A DNA stretch of 64,000 nt from Hoylesella nanceiensis DSM 19126 = JCM 15639 (GCF_000379965.1 NZ_KB904327.1:434001-498000), one strand, 5' to 3'; shown: positions 1 through 9,211, counted from the first letter of the stretch. Notes: generated by a model not told the origin, from the letters alone. Program-made: numbers and translations.

Positions 1-128
1 TAAAGAACTCACGTTTCAACGATATGGATAAAGAAATTACCTACGCATACGTAGATAATTCAAATTATATCACTAACTTTTCGTTAGATACAGACTGGGT
101 TAAAGCATTGGCAGAGGTTAAGAAATAG
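1..128 (+). CDS. 3' end of an unrecognised protein (partial)
   Basis: An open frame runs in from the left edge (first whole codon at base 3) and ends at the TAG at 126-128, giving about 41 C-terminal residues that finish WVKALAEVKK. The piece is mixed polar and aromatic, with no motif I recognise, so no function is offered. It converges on the membrane-protein gene at 118-1245 and overlaps its last 11 bases. A perfect hairpin directly after the stop (129-152) supports this being the true end of a transcribed gene. The reading frame is clear; the identity is unknown. Confidence 0.6.
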   Translation, partial: KNSRFNDMDKEITYAYVDNSNYITNFSLDTDWVKALAEVKK

Positions 129-1245
129 CATATTGGTAGTAGTACCAATATGTATTTCCAAATACTTCTTTTAACTTATTCTTACGGGTTATGCCATTAG
201 AATATTGTTTTTCTAACTTCGCATAATCTTGGTAATCGGCTTCCATAACATTGTCATGATACTCAATTACAGGTGTAGTATGAGTATGAGTGTATAACAA
301 TAATGCCTCACGATAATGTTTTGGAAGCTTATTATCTATAGTATAATACCGTGAAATTGTTCTCACAAAATCATCTAAACGCTTATCTAACAAATAAGCA
401 CACAACAAATAATCCACGTATTGCTTATTCTTTACCTGCAATTCATCAAGCCTTTGGAAATATTTTAAAGCCGACATTTTATGCTTTGCACGCACTTTCA
501 TATCGTCTTCTACAAATGTTTGTGGTAAAAGTAAACACGAATTAGAATCCGTTGGTAACAAAGCTGAAGAACCACCGACTATATTATAGGTGAATAATTT
601 CTCGCCTAATAGATGTTTTTTGTTGAGTGTAAAGGCACGAAGTATTGTTAATGAGGAATCGGCAACCGATGACTTCTCCCCTACTTTTATTGCTAAATCA
701 TAGTTTTTATCAAGTATATATCTCTCAGTTCTTAATCTATAATGAAATTTTTCATCATTATTTCCTATCATAGAAATCGAAAAGAACAATACGATAAGAT
801 ACATAAGATGGAAAAGTAGTGTATCTACAAAGTTCGATGTATAGCGATCATTCGATTGTTTTACAATGCCTTTTAGCCAATAAATCACCAAACCATATAG
901 TATCAAGCCAATAATTAAAAGATAAAAGTTAAACGACACATGCTCATCTACATCGCATAAGAATGCAATAAACAATGATGGTAGATAAAAAGCGATGAAT
1001 CGAAACCGTCTAATAACTTTAGAAAATGATTGTTGCAACAATACTATTATATAAGAAATCACAGTAATGATAATCCCACCAACCAGCGAATTGTAGTGGG
1101 TTTTACCATTAGAAAGGACATGCTGCACATAAGTTAATGTATCCGATTGATAATAATACAGATACAAAAAGATAAATGCAACAAAAATAAGTGTACTGAA
1201 ATGTCGGGCGAACTGCCTTGTATTGATTTTCAATAAATATGCCAT
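118..1245 (-). CDS. DUF6057-like integral membrane protein
   Basis: This 375-residue protein has about five hydrophobic segments in its first 160 residues (near 13-32, 52-71, 79-96, 103-124 and 139-160), followed by a soluble C-terminal half rich in Tyr, Leu and Lys. The layout, the LPKHYREALLLY stretch and the TYWYYY ending resemble the DUF6057 proteins of Bacteroidales, whose function is not known; I make that link from memory and it is moderate in strength. Its ATG follows the glgB stop with no gap (TAAATG), so it is translationally coupled as the last gene of the MORN-glgB operon. A role in glycogen metabolism is suggested only by that position. Confidence 0.7.
   Translation of the reverse strand: MAYLLKINTRQFARHFSTLIFVAFIFLYLYYYQSDTLTYVQHVLSNGKTHYNSLVGGIIITVISYIIVLLQQSFSKVIRRFRFIAFYLPSLFIAFLCDVDEHVSFNFYLLIIGLILYGLVIYWLKGIVKQSNDRYTSNFVDTLLFHLMYLIVLFFSISMIGNNDEKFHYRLRTERYILDKNYDLAIKVGEKSSVADSSLTILRAFTLNKKHLLGEKLFTYNIVGGSSALLPTDSNSCLLLPQTFVEDDMKVRAKHKMSALKYFQRLDELQVKNKQYVDYLLCAYLLDKRLDDFVRTISRYYTIDNKLPKHYREALLLYTHTHTTPVIEYHDNVMEADYQDYAKLEKQYSNGITRKNKLKEVFGNTYWYYYQYAIS
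129..152 (+). terminator. Hairpin after the first gene
   Basis: CATATTGGTA and TACCAATATG form a perfect 10-bp stem around a GTAG loop, starting one base after the stop codon at 126-128. Only a weak T-rich tail (TATTTCC) follows. The hairpin lies inside the 3' coding end of the opposing membrane-protein gene, so the two convergent genes share it. Confidence 0.5.
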
Positions 1246-3327
1246 TTAGTTCTTTTTTAATACCATTGCTGTTCTAGCAGGAATGTATAATTTAAGCCAT
1301 TCTTTATGTTCATTGACATAAAGAGCATCGTAATTGGTGAAATGAGTTATAGAATCGTCGTTCAATTCATTTCCTCCAAAGACCTTAGCATCGGTATTTA
1401 ACACCACATCATATGTACCTGTGGGTACTAATAATCCATAATCCACATAAGATTGAGTGGGAGAAAAATTGAAAACGAATAACAAATCACCTCTTGTAAA
1501 GGCCAATATTTGGTCGCCATCATTATGCCATATCTCTTGTATAGGTGTCTTATTAAAGTTCTTTTCACTCTTAACGACATCCAACATAGCCTTATCAAAT
1601 AAGCCAAGATATTGATAATCGAGTTCTTCATTATCTACTAAATTCCACTGACGACGTGCATATTTGTGGCTCCAACCATTTCCTTCACGTGGAAAATCAA
1701 TCCATTCTGGGTGTCCAAACTCATTTCCCATAAAATTAAGGTAGCCTCCATTTATAGTTGAAATGGTTGCTAGTCGGATCATCTTATGCAAGGCAATGCC
1801 TCTATGAGCCATGTAATTCTCATCTCCTTTCTTAAAATGCCAATACATATCAGCATCTATTAAGCGGAAAATAATAGTCTTATCGCCTACTAAAGCTTGA
1901 TCGTGACTCTCGCAATATGAAATAGTTCGTTCGTCAGCGCGTCTGTTCTTGATTTCCCAGAATATAGAACTTGGCTTCCACTCTTCATCTTTTAGCTCTT
2001 TAATTGTCTTGATCCAATAGTCTGGAATGTTCATTGCCATACGATAATCAAAGCCATATCCACCTGCAGTAAACTTACAAGCAAGACCAGGCATACCACT
2101 AACTTCCTCTGCAATAGTAATCTTTCGTGGATCAATCTCGTGAATTAAGAGATTGGCAAGAGTTAGATAACATATCGCATTGTCATCTTGATGCCCATTG
2201 AAATAATCGCCATAATTAGTAAAAGCCTCTCCTAATCCATGACTATAATAAAGCATTGATGTTACACCATCAAATCTAAAGCCATCAAAATGATATTCCT
2301 CTAGCCAATATTTGCAGTTACTTAATAAGAAATGTAGAACCTCATCTTTACCATAATCGAAACAAAGAGAATCCCAAGCAGGATGCTCTCTTCTACCTCC
2401 TTCATAAAAATATTGATTGGGATCGCCTGCAAAATTGCCCAATCCTTCTATCTCATTCTTCACAGCATGTGAATGAACGATATCCATTATCACTGCTATT
2501 CCGTTGCAATGAGCCTCATCTATTAATGCTTTTAGCTCTTCTGGGGTACCAAATCTAGATGAAGCTGCAAAGAAAGAACTAACATGATAGCCAAAAGAAC
2601 CATAATAAGGATGTTCTTGAATGGCCATTATTTGAATACAATTATAGCCTGCTTTTATGATACGAGGAAGTACTTTATCCTTGAATTCTGTATAACTTCC
2701 AACCTTTTCTTCATCTTGCGCCATTCCAATATGACACTCATAGATAAGCAAAGGATTAACAGTTGGCTTAAAATTCTTTTTCTTCCATTGGTAAGTTTCT
2801 GTAGGTTTCCATACCTGTGCACTAAATACTTTGGTGTTAACATCTTGTACTACACGTTGTGCCCAAGCAGGTATTCGCTCTCCAGAACCGCCTTCCCAAT
2901 ATATTTTTAGCTTATAATAATCACCATGACGAATTGCTTTTAGAGGTAATTTCAATACCCAATCACCTGTTTTAGGGTCTTTCTGAGCCTTAAACTCTGG
3001 TATTTCTTGCCAGTTATTAAAATCTCCAATTAAGTAGATTTCAGTGGCATTAGGTGCCCATTCTCTGAAAATCCAATTACGAGAGTTACAATGTAAACCA
3101 TAATAATTATGACCATTGGCAAAGTCTGTCAATGTTTTTTTTCCGTTATTTGTAAGTTGTTTCAACTTATCTAACGCATGTTCGTGTCTTCCTTTTATTG
3201 CTTCTGCATAATCCAAGAGGTATGGATCCTTTCTAATTAGCTCTAAAGGACGTTCCACTTCTTTGTGTATTCTAGGTTTAGAAGTCTTCTTTATAGGCTT
3301 CTTTGTTTTGCTTTCTGCTGTAGCCAT
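1246..3327 (-). CDS. glgB: 1,4-alpha-glucan branching enzyme (GH13)
   Basis: GlgB cuts alpha-1,4 glucan chains and re-attaches the piece through an alpha-1,6 bond, making the branches of glycogen in the cytoplasm. The 693-residue product has an N-terminal CBM48 sandwich (WAPNATEIYLIGDFNNW) and then the GH13 barrel with all four classical regions: MDIVHSH, GFRFDG (nucleophile Asp near 353), IAEEVSG (acid/base Glu near 405) and SHDQ (near 477). A C-terminal all-beta domain follows. The length fits the eukaryotic-type branching enzymes common in Bacteroidota. It is the middle gene of a three-gene operon: 18 bases after the MORN gene and abutting the downstream membrane-protein gene. A short Lys/Thr-rich tail precedes CBM48. 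Confidence 0.95.
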   Translation of the reverse strand: MATAESKTKKPIKKTSKPRIHKEVERPLELIRKDPYLLDYAEAIKGRHEHALDKLKQLTNNGKKTLTDFANGHNYYGLHCNSRNWIFREWAPNATEIYLIGDFNNWQEIPEFKAQKDPKTGDWVLKLPLKAIRHGDYYKLKIYWEGGSGERIPAWAQRVVQDVNTKVFSAQVWKPTETYQWKKKNFKPTVNPLLIYECHIGMAQDEEKVGSYTEFKDKVLPRIIKAGYNCIQIMAIQEHPYYGSFGYHVSSFFAASSRFGTPEELKALIDEAHCNGIAVIMDIVHSHAVKNEIEGLGNFAGDPNQYFYEGGRREHPAWDSLCFDYGKDEVLHFLLSNCKYWLEEYHFDGFRFDGVTSMLYYSHGLGEAFTNYGDYFNGHQDDNAICYLTLANLLIHEIDPRKITIAEEVSGMPGLACKFTAGGYGFDYRMAMNIPDYWIKTIKELKDEEWKPSSIFWEIKNRRADERTISYCESHDQALVGDKTIIFRLIDADMYWHFKKGDENYMAHRGIALHKMIRLATISTINGGYLNFMGNEFGHPEWIDFPREGNGWSHKYARRQWNLVDNEELDYQYLGLFDKAMLDVVKSEKNFNKTPIQEIWHNDGDQILAFTRGDLLFVFNFSPTQSYVDYGLLVPTGTYDVVLNTDAKVFGGNELNDDSITHFTNYDALYVNEHKEWLKLYIPARTAMVLKKN

Positions 3328-3345
3328 AATTCTTTATCCTTGTAA

Positions 3346-4458
3346 TTAGTTCTCGTATCGGCGTCCAGAATCATAATGACCCTGTTTTATAATACTTCCA
3401 TTTCGGTCTTTTTCAACAAACTTTCCATCTCTTCTATCTTGCGAATAAGAGCCTTCAAAACGAACTCCTTCCTTCGTTTCCTCTATTGCTTTACCATGAC
3501 GTTGTCCATTTTTAAAGGTTCCTTTAAATCTAGTTCCATTGGCATAGTGTATCACTACTTCTCCATTAAGTTTACCATTTTGGAAGATTCCTTCATAAAC
3601 ATCGCCATTTTTCTTGGTTAGTTTGCCTTTACCATTCTGCTTATCGGCTTTCCAAGAACCTGTATAAATGTCACCATTGTTCCATACTAAGGTTCCAAGT
3701 CCGTCTTTATCTCCTTCTTTAAAAGATCCAGTATATTTATCACCATTGGCATATTTAAAGATACCTTCACCCGTTCTTTCTCCTTCTAGATAAGCTCCTT
3801 CGTAAACATCTCCATTCTGAAACTTGTAAATTCCTTTACCATTCTGAATGTCGTTGAGCCATTCTCCGGTGTAAACATCACCATCTGCATATTTATTTGT
3901 GCCTTTTCCAGAGCGCTGATTGCCTACCCACATACCATCATAGGTGGTTCCATCGCCCCAATTAAAGAAGCCTTTACCATTCTTTTGATCGTTATTCCAC
4001 TGTCCATCATAATAAGCTCCATTCGAAAAAGTATACTTTCCTTTCCCTTGTCGCTTATCTTGATACCAGCTTCCTTCATATTTATCACCATTATAGTAAT
4101 ACATTGTGCCTAGACCTTGCTGACAATCACGGAACCATAAACCTACATATTTATTGTTATTCATAAAATAATAGGTTCCTTTTCCATGTTGTTGATCTTG
4201 AAACCACTGTCCGTCATACTTCTCACCATCAGCAAAAGTATAAACACCATGGCCCTCTCTTTTACCCTTTACGTATTCTCCTTCGTAGACATCGCCATTC
4301 TTAAAGGTTGTAACTCCTTTGCCATGAGGCTTATTTGCTACAATTTCTCCTTTATAAAGTCCACCATCTTTCGTGGTACAAGAGCCTAAAACAATTCTTT
4401 GTGCACAACAAATTAGAGGCACACTAATCAATAATATGGTTAAGATTCCTTTTCTCAC
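3346..4458 (-). CDS. Secreted MORN-repeat protein
   Basis: The 370-residue product starts with a signal peptide (MRKGILTILLISVPLICCAQ, probable cleavage near residue 19). The rest is 14 consecutive MORN repeats, each exactly 23 residues, plus a partial fifteenth; the typical unit reads GDxYxGxWxxDKxxGKGxYxF. MORN arrays form extended beta-hairpin scaffolds that bind lipids or proteins; no enzyme domain is present. The predicted place is the periplasm or outer membrane. It is the first gene of the operon with glgB and has a good promoter upstream (4506-4536). Why a secreted scaffold is co-transcribed with a cytoplasmic glycogen enzyme is not evident. Confidence 0.88.
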   Translation of the reverse strand: MRKGILTILLISVPLICCAQRIVLGSCTTKDGGLYKGEIVANKPHGKGVTTFKNGDVYEGEYVKGKREGHGVYTFADGEKYDGQWFQDQQHGKGTYYFMNNNKYVGLWFRDCQQGLGTMYYYNGDKYEGSWYQDKRQGKGKYTFSNGAYYDGQWNNDQKNGKGFFNWGDGTTYDGMWVGNQRSGKGTNKYADGDVYTGEWLNDIQNGKGIYKFQNGDVYEGAYLEGERTGEGIFKYANGDKYTGSFKEGDKDGLGTLVWNNGDIYTGSWKADKQNGKGKLTKKNGDVYEGIFQNGKLNGEVVIHYANGTRFKGTFKNGQRHGKAIEETKEGVRFEGSYSQDRRDGKFVEKDRNGSIIKQGHYDSGRRYEN

Positions 4459-4505
4459 TGTAATTAATTTACTAGAATTAATATCATTACTAATAGTTTG
4501 ATACT

Positions 4506-4536
4506 CAAAAATAGCCTTTTTTATTGAGACCTCAAA
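4506..4536 (-). promoter_or_regulatory. Promoter for the MORN-glgB operon
   Basis: On the minus strand a TTTG (4536-4533) is followed after exactly 19 bases by TATTTTTG (4513-4506), matching the Bacteroidota pattern TTTG-N19-TAnnTTTG. The start codon lies about 48 bases downstream of the -7 box. Confidence 0.6.
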
Positions 4537-4555
4537 AATAATTAGTAAAAATTAG

Positions 4556-4564
4556 TATCTTTGC
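4556..4564 (+). promoter_or_regulatory. -7 box for kdsB
   Basis: TATCTTTGC matches TAnnTTTGC and lies 62 bases before the kdsB ATG. No well-spaced TTTG box is visible upstream. It is back to back with the MORN-operon promoter. Confidence 0.55.
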
Positions 4565-4626
4565 ATTCGTTCCAACACAAGATGTGTTTGAAATACTAAT
4601 TGAATATTCACTAAAAGTTATATCGA

Positions 4627-5388
4627 ATGAAATTCATTTGCATTATACCTGCTCGTTATGGTTCTTCACGCTTTCCTGGAAAGCCACTTGCTGTGATTAA
4701 AGGTAAGACAGTCATACAGAGAGTTTACGAAAAGGCATCATCTGTTTTAGAAGATGTATATGTTGCTACTGACGATGAACGTATTTTTAAAGAGGTAGAG
4801 AGCTTTGGAGGAAAGGTTATTATGACTCGTTCCGACCACGAAAGCGGAACAGATAGAATTGAAGAAGCTGTATCTAAAATTAGTGTTCCATGCGATGTGG
4901 TTATTAATATTCAAGGAGATGAGCCATTTATCGACCCTTCTCAAATTCAAACTTTATGCAATTCGTTTAATGACGAACAAACACAAATAGCCACATTAGG
5001 TAAACCTTTCACCACAACAAAAGACGTGTTAAATCCCAACTCGCCTAAAATTGTGATGGATAACAATAACTATGCACTCTATTTTTCACGTAATATGATT
5101 CCTTTTATTAAAGGAGTTGAGGTTAATAAACTTGGTGAAGATACTAATATTACTGACACTTTCCCATATTTAAAACACATCGGAATTTACGCATATAGAC
5201 GTTCGGTACTTAGCGAAATCACTCGTTTGGAACCATCATCGTTAGAAAAAACAGAAGGATTAGAACAACTTAGATGGCTTCAAAACGGCTATAAAATAAA
5301 GGTAGGACTAACAAATATCGAGACAATTGGCATCGATACTCCTGAAGATCTCACTAAAGCAACTTTATTTTTAGAACAGTCTTTGTAG
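4627..5388 (+). CDS. kdsB: 3-deoxy-manno-octulosonate cytidylyltransferase (CMP-KDO synthetase)
   Basis: KdsB activates KDO with CTP to CMP-KDO, the donor for the inner core of lipopolysaccharide. The 253-residue length is normal for the family. The nucleotide-binding N-terminus IPARYGSSRFPGKPL (residues 7-21) is intact, as are the DDER stretch and the NIQGDEPFI motif typical of KdsB. It is transcribed alone from a -7 box at 4556-4564. Its last 35 bases overlap the 3' end of tilS on the opposite strand, with the termini facing each other. Confidence 0.95.
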   Translation: MKFICIIPARYGSSRFPGKPLAVIKGKTVIQRVYEKASSVLEDVYVATDDERIFKEVESFGGKVIMTRSDHESGTDRIEEAVSKISVPCDVVINIQGDEPFIDPSQIQTLCNSFNDEQTQIATLGKPFTTTKDVLNPNSPKIVMDNNNYALYFSRNMIPFIKGVEVNKLGEDTNITDTFPYLKHIGIYAYRRSVLSEITRLEPSSLEKTEGLEQLRWLQNGYKIKVGLTNIETIGIDTPEDLTKATLFLEQSL

Positions 5389-6709
5389 ACGATGTAAGCT
5401 TATATCGATCGTCAATGCGACGACCTAAAAGCCAAATTATTTGCTGGTCATTATTTAATAGCACATATTGGCGTTGGCGATCGAAATAAGATACCTTCGT
5501 ATCTGTTAGCATATCGCTAATTAACTTGCTTCCTTTCATTCCTAAAGGAATCATTCTATCTCCCTCTTTTATCAATCGAACAGATAATGGAAACTCAACC
5601 TTATCTGCATCAATCCAAATATCTTTAGGGTCTTTACTAAAGCCATTATCAATCGAATAAAGTTCTTTTTTTATTTCAATAGATAGCTTTGAATTCAAAT
5701 GGTATAAGCCTTCTTCTTCTATTAAGCGATATTCTTTAGTATCACAAGTAAATAAAGGTTCAACAATAACTTTATTATTATTAATAGTTAGAGCATGTGT
5801 AGCCGACTCCCATACCCTACCTACTGAGGTCTTTAATCCGCAAGAAATTTGCTTTATTTGGGCTGCATTAAAACCATAATTCTTTAGGATATACCACAAC
5901 AAATAGCTCGAAGATTGCTCCTTTTCTAATCTTTCTATATCGACAATCGTTTGTCCTTCGGTTTTAAGTAGAACAACTCTATCTTGCATTTGCTCTAGAA
6001 CCGTGTTCAATATAGATGTTGCTTCTTCTATATATTCGCCTGTTTGGTTAAGATGTTCTACAACTAAAGGATTGATAGTTTGCAACAATGGCATTATGTC
6101 TAAACGTATTTTATTTCGTTGAACATCATTCACAAGATTAGAACTATCTGTTACAAACGATTGGTTTTGCTGTTCAAGATAATTGATTATCTCATTTCTT
6201 CGAACGCATAAGAATGGTCTTACTATCCTATTATTCTTGCTCTTTATCCCCGTAAGTCCCTCTATTCCAGTACCCCTAATAAGGTTTAGTAAAAGTGTTT
6301 CTGCACTATCATCTTTATGATGTGCTACACAAACAGCACTAGCGTTGATATCTTTTAATAGAGCCTCAAAATAATTGTATCGCAAATTACGTGCAGCCAT
6401 TTCTATACTAATGCCATGTAGACTTGCATTAGTTTGAGTATCGAAATGAGCAAGATGCAATTTTATATCCAATTCACGACACAAGTTTTTGCAAAAATCT
6501 TCATCTCTATCAGACTCTTCACCTCTTAAATGAAAGTTACAATGGGCAGCTTCTATGTTATAGCCTAATTTTTTCAAAGCCAAAAGCAGTGCAACGCTAT
6601 CTGCTCCACCCGATAACGCAACCAAATAGAGTTGATTTTTGTTCATCAACTCTTTTTGTTCAATAAACTGTTCTATTTTTCTTAGAAACAAAGAACTGTT
6701 TTTTTGCAT
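5354..6709 (-). CDS. tilS: tRNA(Ile)-lysidine synthetase
   Basis: TilS attaches lysine to C34 of the CAU-anticodon tRNA-Ile, switching it from reading AUG to AUA; it is essential in most bacteria. The PP-loop ATPase motif SGGADS is at residues 33-38. HHKDDSAETLLLNLIRGTG, the usual second signature, follows in the N-terminal domain. The 451-residue length includes the C-terminal substrate-recognition domains. It lies 9 bases downstream of rlmI and is co-transcribed with it from the promoter at 8042-8074. The 3' end overlaps kdsB by 35 bases. Confidence 0.94.
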   Translation of the reverse strand: MQKNSSLFLRKIEQFIEQKELMNKNQLYLVALSGGADSVALLLALKKLGYNIEAAHCNFHLRGEESDRDEDFCKNLCRELDIKLHLAHFDTQTNASLHGISIEMAARNLRYNYFEALLKDINASAVCVAHHKDDSAETLLLNLIRGTGIEGLTGIKSKNNRIVRPFLCVRRNEIINYLEQQNQSFVTDSSNLVNDVQRNKIRLDIMPLLQTINPLVVEHLNQTGEYIEEATSILNTVLEQMQDRVVLLKTEGQTIVDIERLEKEQSSSYLLWYILKNYGFNAAQIKQISCGLKTSVGRVWESATHALTINNNKVIVEPLFTCDTKEYRLIEEEGLYHLNSKLSIEIKKELYSIDNGFSKDPKDIWIDADKVEFPLSVRLIKEGDRMIPLGMKGSKLISDMLTDTKVSYFDRQRQYVLLNNDQQIIWLLGRRIDDRYKLTSSTKTVLKIKLL

Positions 6710-6718
6710 TGAATTGAA

Positions 6719-7912
6719 TTAGTCCTCAACATACAACACCAATCCTTTTAAATACTCACCTTCAGGATGATAAATATTAATAGGATGGTCGGCAGGCTGA
6801 TGAAGTTGATGAAGTATACGTACTTTACGTCCTGATTGAGCAGCAGCAGTAAAGACAGCATTACGGAATTGATCTTTAGTTACAATTTGAGAGCAACTGA
6901 AAGTAAATAAAATACCACCACTCTTAATGGTTTCAAAACCCTTTGCATTTAAACGAGTGTAACCCTTTAGTGCATTTTTAAGTGCCGCTCTATGCTTTGC
7001 AAAGGCTGGTGGATCGAGGATAATAAGGTCATATTTCTTGTCATTTGCATCGAGATACTTAAATGCATCTTCGCAAAAAGCCTCGTGCTTTGTGGTATCT
7101 TCGAAGTTGGCAGCAATATTTTCGCGAGTAATGTCAATTGCTTTTGCACTACTATCTACCGAATGTACCAACTCAGCTTGCCCACGCATTGCATAAACAG
7201 AGAATCCTCCTGTGTAGCAAAACATATTCAACACACTTCTATTCTTTGAGTATTGCTCAAGCAAACTGCGGTTTTCTCTTTGGTCAATAAAGAACCCTGT
7301 CTTCTGTCCTTTCAACCAATCGACCTTGAAAGTCAACCCATTTTCAAGTGTTGTACAATCTGTTTCACCTCCAATTAAAAAGCCATTTTCTTGGTTCAAA
7401 TCGGCTTTAAAAGGCAAAGTTGTATCACTCTTATAATAAACATTTTTAATTCTACCATCTAACACCTCAACAAGTGATTTAGCAATGACATTTCTTTCAC
7501 AGTGCATACCCACACTATGAGCTTGCATAACGGCAGTTTCTCCATAGCAATCAACAATTAATCCAGGTAGATTATCACCTTCTCCATGCACCAAACGATA
7601 GGTATTGTTATTAGGATTGTCTACAACATCGAGCGCCAATCGTACTTCTAAAGCTGAATGTAAGCGTGATTTCCAAAATTCTTCATCAATAACAATGTCT
7701 TTAAAAGATAGTACTCGAACGGCTATTGATCCTATTTGATAATGTCCTACGGCTATAAATGCTCCACTTGCAGTACACACTCTCACCACATCACCTTCGT
7801 TTAAAGACTCTATTCCGCTTGCTATTGCACCAGAAAACACCCAAGGATGAAAACGTTTTAGGCTTTCTTCCTTTCCTTTCTTTAGATAAACTATTGGATA
7901 CGACTTTGTCAT
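6719..7912 (-). CDS. rlmI: Class I rRNA methyltransferase, RlmI family (23S rRNA m5C1962-type)
   Basis: The N-terminal PUA-type domain (about residues 1-75, with RFHPWVFSGAI) is followed by a Rossmann SAM domain containing NMFCYTGGFSVYA, the DPPAFAK motif and FSCSQ, which carries the family cysteine. Family members methylate C5 of cytosine 1962 in 23S rRNA or a related position; the exact target here is inferred. At 397 residues it has the usual length. It is the first gene of an operon with tilS, so both genes serve RNA modification. Confidence 0.88.
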   Translation of the reverse strand: MTKSYPIVYLKKGKEESLKRFHPWVFSGAIASGIESLNEGDVVRVCTASGAFIAVGHYQIGSIAVRVLSFKDIVIDEEFWKSRLHSALEVRLALDVVDNPNNNTYRLVHGEGDNLPGLIVDCYGETAVMQAHSVGMHCERNVIAKSLVEVLDGRIKNVYYKSDTTLPFKADLNQENGFLIGGETDCTTLENGLTFKVDWLKGQKTGFFIDQRENRSLLEQYSKNRSVLNMFCYTGGFSVYAMRGQAELVHSVDSSAKAIDITRENIAANFEDTTKHEAFCEDAFKYLDANDKKYDLIILDPPAFAKHRAALKNALKGYTRLNAKGFETIKSGGILFTFSCSQIVTKDQFRNAVFTAAAQSGRKVRILHQLHQPADHPINIYHPEGEYLKGLVLYVED

Positions 7913-8041
7913 TGAAAAGTATTTATTTTGAATTTCTTTACTAAATCAGCTTTGTCTTACTTTTATTGCTTACTTTCTACTCTTGTTTTGAACTACAAAT
8001 AAGTAGGAAAAGTATTTATATACTGATGTTTATTATATCTT

Positions 8042-8074
8042 GCAAAGTTAAAAAAAATCATCTAACTATGCAAA
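8042..8074 (-). promoter_or_regulatory. Promoter for rlmI-tilS
   Basis: On the minus strand TTTG (8074-8071), 20 bases, then TAACTTTGC (8050-8042) fit the Bacteroidota promoter pattern. The leader to the rlmI ATG would be about 125 bases. Confidence 0.6.
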
Positions 8075-8270
8075 ACATCTACCAACTCTTATCCTTTAAC
8101 AAAGAAGTTTACTCTAAAAGACGAACGTATCCTCTCTTTCATTCAATCTCATATCATCAATTATTACACCTCTATTAGCTCTATAAACAACCACCATATT
8201 ATACTGATATATAAACAGTTACATCATAATATGATTTAAATTAGAAAGTATTTAAATCTAATTACAATTA

Positions 8271-8358
8271 AAAAGCAATACTTTTATAGTTCAATTGCAT
8301 TGCTTTTGAGATGCAATAGCTATGTTTTTACCTATAAAGAGCATAGCTTTTACAATAA
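8271..8358. repeat. Four-unit 22-bp intergenic array, copy A
   Basis: Four abutting 22-bp units start at 8271, 8293, 8315 and 8337. Each opens with AA, has GC at unit positions 5-6 and TTTT at 12-15. The 15-bp core of a unit is an imperfect dyad of the form AANNGCAWTGCTTTT. The array lies in the divergent gap between rlmI and the TIGR02757 gene, 42 bases before the latter's ATG. The rest of the gap 7913-8400 holds the rlmI promoter and AT-rich sequence with no gene I can support. Confidence 0.85.
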
Positions 8359-8400
8359 TAGAAGAATTTCTTCGTTATATACAATAATAATACATATACT

Positions 8401-9147
8401 ATGACAAAAGCAGAAAAGTATCATCTATTACACTCTTTAGCAGAGAAATATGAGACACATGATTTTCTTAAAGACGATCCATCGTACTTTATGCACCAAG
8501 TTATTGGCAAAGAAAATCAGGAAACAATGGCTTTTATTGCAGCCTGTTTAAGTTATGGTTCACGTACACAATTCTTTCCAAAGATACAGTTTATACTCGA
8601 TAAAAGTAATAAAGAACCATATAACTGGATTAAAAATGGGGAATATAAAGAACATTTCCCAAATGATAAATCTTGCTTTTATCGTCTTTATTCTAATGCG
8701 ATGATGTTGCAATTTTTCACCGCTTTAGAAACTTTATTTGAAGAATTCCATTCGTTAGAAAACTTTATTAGAACTACATCTGTAGACACTCTAACCGCAA
8801 TAGATAGTATATGTACTTATTTTTCACAGCAAAATGTGATTGGAATTATCCCAAAGAATGCTCGTTCTGCATGCAAACGCCTTTGTATGTTCTTACGTTG
8901 GATGGTTCGAAATGAATCTCCTGTGGACCTAGGTATATGGGAACACTTCATAGATAAGCGTAATCTTATTATGCCATTAGATACTCATGTTATGCAACAA
9001 GCACAGAAACTGGGATTCATTAGCACAAACACTGCAAAAATGAAGACAGCAATTGAGCTCACAAAACAAATGCGAAAGATATTTCCAAACGATCCTTTAA
9101 AAGGCGACTTTGCATTGTTTGGACATGGAGTGAATAACAAATTATAA
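8401..9147 (+). CDS. TIGR02757 (DUF2400) family protein
   Basis: The 248-residue protein has the features I associate with TIGR02757: the early segment FIAACLSYGSRTQFFPKI, the central RLCMFLRWMVR and the MPLDTHVMQQAQKLG stretch, followed by a C-terminal DFALFGHGV. The family is widespread in Bacteroidota and loosely resembles helix-hairpin-helix DNA glycosylases, but no activity is established. No signal peptide or membrane segment is present. It seems to be transcribed alone. The expected promoter is hard to see, because a 22-bp-unit array ends 42 bases upstream. Confidence 0.85.
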   Translation: MTKAEKYHLLHSLAEKYETHDFLKDDPSYFMHQVIGKENQETMAFIAACLSYGSRTQFFPKIQFILDKSNKEPYNWIKNGEYKEHFPNDKSCFYRLYSNAMMLQFFTALETLFEEFHSLENFIRTTSVDTLTAIDSICTYFSQQNVIGIIPKNARSACKRLCMFLRWMVRNESPVDLGIWEHFIDKRNLIMPLDTHVMQQAQKLGFISTNTAKMKTAIELTKQMRKIFPNDPLKGDFALFGHGVNNKL

Positions 9148-9211
9148 AGTGATATTGCATAAGAAACACGTCTGTTTGGTTGAATAAGTATCATTAGTGC
9201 ATTTTTATTTG

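Noticed and set aside
7966-8178. 70-residue + strand open frame
   Set aside because: It lies across the minus-strand promoter and leader of rlmI, has no promoter or ribosome site, and its product looks like translated AT-rich DNA.
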